DNA of 64,000 bases from positions 248,001-312,000 of the forward strand of contig NZ_JAESVD010000006.1 of NCBI RefSeq assembly GCF_016765635.1, given 5' to 3'. Below, piece after piece: positions 61,714 to 64,000 of this stretch (the stretch's first letter is position 1; the number at the start of each line of letters is the position of its first letter). The translations under genes and the position numbers were made by a program. Below the pieces are notes generated by a model, which was given only the letters and a program-made list of their open reading frames with translations, ran no database searches and was not told the DNA's origin. This DNA comes from Shewanella schlegeliana. Lineage in GTDB: Bacteria > Pseudomonadota > Gammaproteobacteria > Enterobacterales > Shewanellaceae.

Positions 61714-62754
61714 TTAGAAGTCAATTCTGAAGCCAACACTCGCAATCGTATCATCAAAATCTGAGTACTGTTTTACGGCAAACTGACCCAGCTCTGTGTG
61801 TACTCGAGTTGATTTTGAAAGACGATATTCTGCGCCAATTGCCCACTGTGAAACCTCTGGAACCTCTGTAGCCGCAGCGCCTAATTTGTCATAAACACGT
61901 CCAGCAATTTTACCCGTACCAGAATCGTCCTGACCATATTGAGCTTTTAGTGTTAGCTTATCGATCTGATATTTAGCACTGACGATAAAGCCGTCACCAT
62001 CACGTTGCTGCCAGTTATCTAAATTTGGATTAACGATTTCAGAGCTTTGATAAATTGTTCCTAACATTAACTTATCAATCTTATACTGAGCCACCGCGCG
62101 GAAACCTTTGATGTCTTCAACACCATCTGTGTAAGCAGCCGCAAGATACAGATCACCGGTTTTGAATAATTTATCACCGTAGGTTAACGCAACCTGGTAA
62201 TTACCGTTGTCACGACGTACATCATCTTCACCGTAATAGTTATCTTCTAGAATATAACTGGCGCCAAATTGTAACTTGTTCCATTTAACAGTTTTATATT
62301 CTAAAGAGTCACCCCAACGCTTATCACCTGCAAATAAACGGTCATGTTTTAATGAGTACATGTCCATTGCATCGGCAGTGCCTTTCGCCATCTTAAAAAC
62401 GGGGTCTATACGGCCTGCGGCAAGTTGACCAGCAGTTGAGTGTTTAATACCAAGGAAGGTAGGACGTGCTGAAAACGGGTTATTTTGTTTACCTTCTGTC
62501 GCACCATTTACGCCGACTTCTATTTGATAAAATACGGTGAAATCGTCATTGAGTGCAGTATTACCTTTAACGCCTAATCGACTCCAGTTGTTTTCTAAAA
62601 TAGTGCCACTCTTTCCGCTATGAGTAGCACTACCACTATCAGAGTGAGTCACTGAGTAGTCGATACGACCATAAAATTTGTAGGCATCGGCCATCACACT
62701 TGGTGAAGCTAATACTGCGGCGGCAAGCAAAGTTAATTTAACAGTTTTCATCAT
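61714..62754 (-). CDS. Outer-membrane porin (OmpC-like general porin)
   Basis: About 346 residues. Signal peptide KTVKLTLLAAAVLASPSVMA cut before DAYKFYGRIDYS; the start is ATG 62754 or 62751 behind AGAGAGAAG, not the upstream TTG-type start. The mature protein is a beta-barrel with regular short strands (KFYGRIDYSVTH, DDFTVFYQIEVGV, YQVALTYGDKLF) and ends with aromatic Phe (VGFRIDF), the outer-membrane insertion signal. Gram-negative porin family. Specific solute unknown. It lies 84 bp downstream of the FMN-binding gene, probably in one operon. Confidence 0.9.
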   Translation of the reverse strand: MMKTVKLTLLAAAVLASPSVMADAYKFYGRIDYSVTHSDSGSATHSGKSGTILENNWSRLGVKGNTALNDDFTVFYQIEVGVNGATEGKQNNPFSARPTFLGIKHSTAGQLAAGRIDPVFKMAKGTADAMDMYSLKHDRLFAGDKRWGDSLEYKTVKWNKLQFGASYILEDNYYGEDDVRRDNGNYQVALTYGDKLFKTGDLYLAAAYTDGVEDIKGFRAVAQYKIDKLMLGTIYQSSEIVNPNLDNWQQRDGDGFIVSAKYQIDKLTLKAQYGQDDSGTGKIAGRVYDKLGAAATEVPEVSQWAIGAEYRLSKSTRVHTELGQFAVKQYSDFDDTIASVGFRIDF

Positions 62755-62838
62755 CTTCTCTCTTAGTTCTTTTATCAATTTGAAAGGCAGACGACTCCGG
62801 CACTCTATGGCGATAGGGAGTCGGCCGCTAGAGCAGGA

Positions 62839-64000
62839 TTACTTTTTCTTGTGTTCGTTGATCATTCCGTCTTGACGCATCTCTTGATACAAGATCTCAG
62901 CTTGCTTCAAGTAGTTATCCCAAGAGCTTGAACGCTTAGTGAAACCAGTGGCAGCATAACTTCCGGTATCGCCGGTGGCAGGAAGATCATCGATGATAAA
63001 TAGTGAGCCGCCCTGTTGTAGGTGAGCATTCAAGCCATCGATCATCACATTGAAACCAATTCGTGCTGGCTCGACATAGTTGATAGATTCATACTTAGAC
63101 TGGCGATAGAATTTTTTCAAAGATGCGTCTTTTATTTGGGCCTTTTCGTCTGCAAAAATCTCATCATAATGAGCTTTGACAATTTGCTTGGTATCACTAT
63201 CCACAACGATTCGTAGCATGGCAGTGATGCCAGTCCAGTTACCTTTAGCATCAATTAGCTTTTCAGCATGTTGATAGAATCTTTGCTTGGTTCCGTCACC
63301 ATTGATCTGGGCATGTATTTTGGCCGTTAGCGGAACCATAGATTGCTGAATACTGTTAGATGCACCTGCAACCACATCGATACCGGCATACTTCAAACGA
63401 TTAGGTTCTTTTAGTTTATTGCGCAGTGTTGGGTCGTAATCTGGGTTTAAGTTAAACGTCAACTTATCCTGCTCAACCATAAGCTTTTCCATGGTCAAAG
63501 ATGATTGCACCCAGGCTGTGCCTTTCTTCTTACCCATTGAGAAGTTGTATTCAGACATACGCTTAGGAACGTCTTGATATAGACGGGTATAGTAATTCGG
63601 TCGACCGCTTTCGTTAAACTCTGCAAAAATAACGTCTTCGGCGTTATTGCTATCGGTTACAATCGCAACACTCCCCATATGGCCTTGGCGGAATCGCGCC
63701 TCCTGATAGTAGTAATCTCCCTTAAGCAAACCTAACTGAGGTTGAATTGACCACTTAAGCTTGAAATCTTCATCGCCAGATTGCTCCTTTGAACCAACAG
63801 CCACATAGGCTGGCTGACTGCCGTCTCGACGTGGGATACTGTTTACCGCTTCTAAAATACCGTTAGAGGAAAAAGTTGCCCCCGACACAGCATCAATGCC
63901 TTCGTGGCTGTTTTTTGCGACAATTTTCGAGAGTAACCGCTCGGCGTTTAGATACAGAGATTCGGTCTCGTTATGAGATTTGGTCTTAATATCAACAATA
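62839..64000 (-). CDS. FMN-binding protein (3' part)
   Basis: The frame is open at the right edge, so the 5' part is missing; at least 387 residues are present. GIDAVSGATFSSNGILEAV is the FMN attachment motif of the NqrC/RnfG family, where ApbE links FMN to the last Thr or Ser. After it come about 330 residues including TAMLRIVVDSDTKQIVKAHY and a second region (IIDDLPATGDTGSYAATGF) that may be a degenerate repeat of the domain. It is probably periplasmic and carries electrons through FMN. The porin gene follows on the same strand. Confidence 0.75.
   Translation of the reverse strand, partial: IVDIKTKSHNETESLYLNAERLLSKIVAKNSHEGIDAVSGATFSSNGILEAVNSIPRRDGSQPAYVAVGSKEQSGDEDFKLKWSIQPQLGLLKGDYYYQEARFRQGHMGSVAIVTDSNNAEDVIFAEFNESGRPNYYTRLYQDVPKRMSEYNFSMGKKKGTAWVQSSLTMEKLMVEQDKLTFNLNPDYDPTLRNKLKEPNRLKYAGIDVVAGASNSIQQSMVPLTAKIHAQINGDGTKQRFYQHAEKLIDAKGNWTGITAMLRIVVDSDTKQIVKAHYDEIFADEKAQIKDASLKKFYRQSKYESINYVEPARIGFNVMIDGLNAHLQQGGSLFIIDDLPATGDTGSYAATGFTKRSSSWDNYLKQAEILYQEMRQDGMINEHKKK

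Overview
The window looks like chromosomal DNA of a marine gammaproteobacterium, most likely a Shewanella. The evidence is gene content and protein similarity recalled from memory, not a search. It includes a cbb3 oxidase gene with FNR boxes, a 478-residue GapB-type dehydrogenase next to gapA, a RimB-RimK fusion, a yccA-tusDCBE cluster, punC/punR, a PBPRA1643-type SEC-C protein, a TorA-like reductase and a glyW-cysT-leuZ-type tRNA operon.

Layout. 1-1800: start of ccoN (minus), two FNR-like boxes, a divergent lipoprotein gene, and a Fur box ahead of a small cysteine-rich protein. 1878-3185: a solitary tyrosine recombinase, then 1.5 kb with no convincing gene. 4770-8135: a membrane diguanylate cyclase and a LexA-controlled umuDC operon. 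8348-10934: an EmrA/EmrB-type exporter. 11022-17365: a DUF4156 lipoprotein, avtA, codBA and cmoM. 17555-20645: a 33-residue membrane peptide, a DsbA-like protein, an unusual coiled-coil membrane protein and a periplasmic rhodanese. 21004-28972: a U32 protein, a Tat-exported TMAO/biotin-sulfoxide-type molybdoenzyme with a fused haem-c domain, and a LonB-like protease. 29066-35554: ppaC, a SEC-C protein and an RND efflux pair. 35662-41177: radical SAM protein, enoyl-CoA hydratase family protein, LysR regulator, tRNA-Ser, punC/punR. 41349-43435: yccA and the complete TusDCB-TusE sulfur relay for tRNA 2-thiolation.

43791-46190 is the most unusual region. Two tRNA transcription units run on the minus strand: Gly(GCC)-Cys(GCA)-Leu(UAA), and a second Cys-Leu pair with its own promoter. 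Each tRNA-Leu is followed by a decaying series of copies of its own 3' half, most separated by intrinsic terminators. This resembles an amplified form of the leuZ 3' external transcribed spacer, which in E. coli is a small-RNA sponge.

46482-56358 is mostly core genome: gapB, a DUF2989 lipoprotein, gapA, two small conserved-looking proteins, a GNAT plus FAD-oxidoreductase pair, the RimB-RimK fusion, an SDR and a glycine-zipper protein. 56503-60389 looks like an accessory segment. It holds a kinase-fold protein, a protein with a ribbon-helix-helix-like C-terminus, an 80-residue ORF, an integrase behind a perfect 19-bp hairpin, and three copies of a palindrome ATGGT-N3-ACCAT that may be operators. 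60474-64000 holds an RluA-family pseudouridine synthase, a porin and the end of an FMN-binding protein that runs out of the window.

Start codons were moved from the longest ORF where a ribosome binding site or family alignment favoured a downstream start; these choices are noted per gene.
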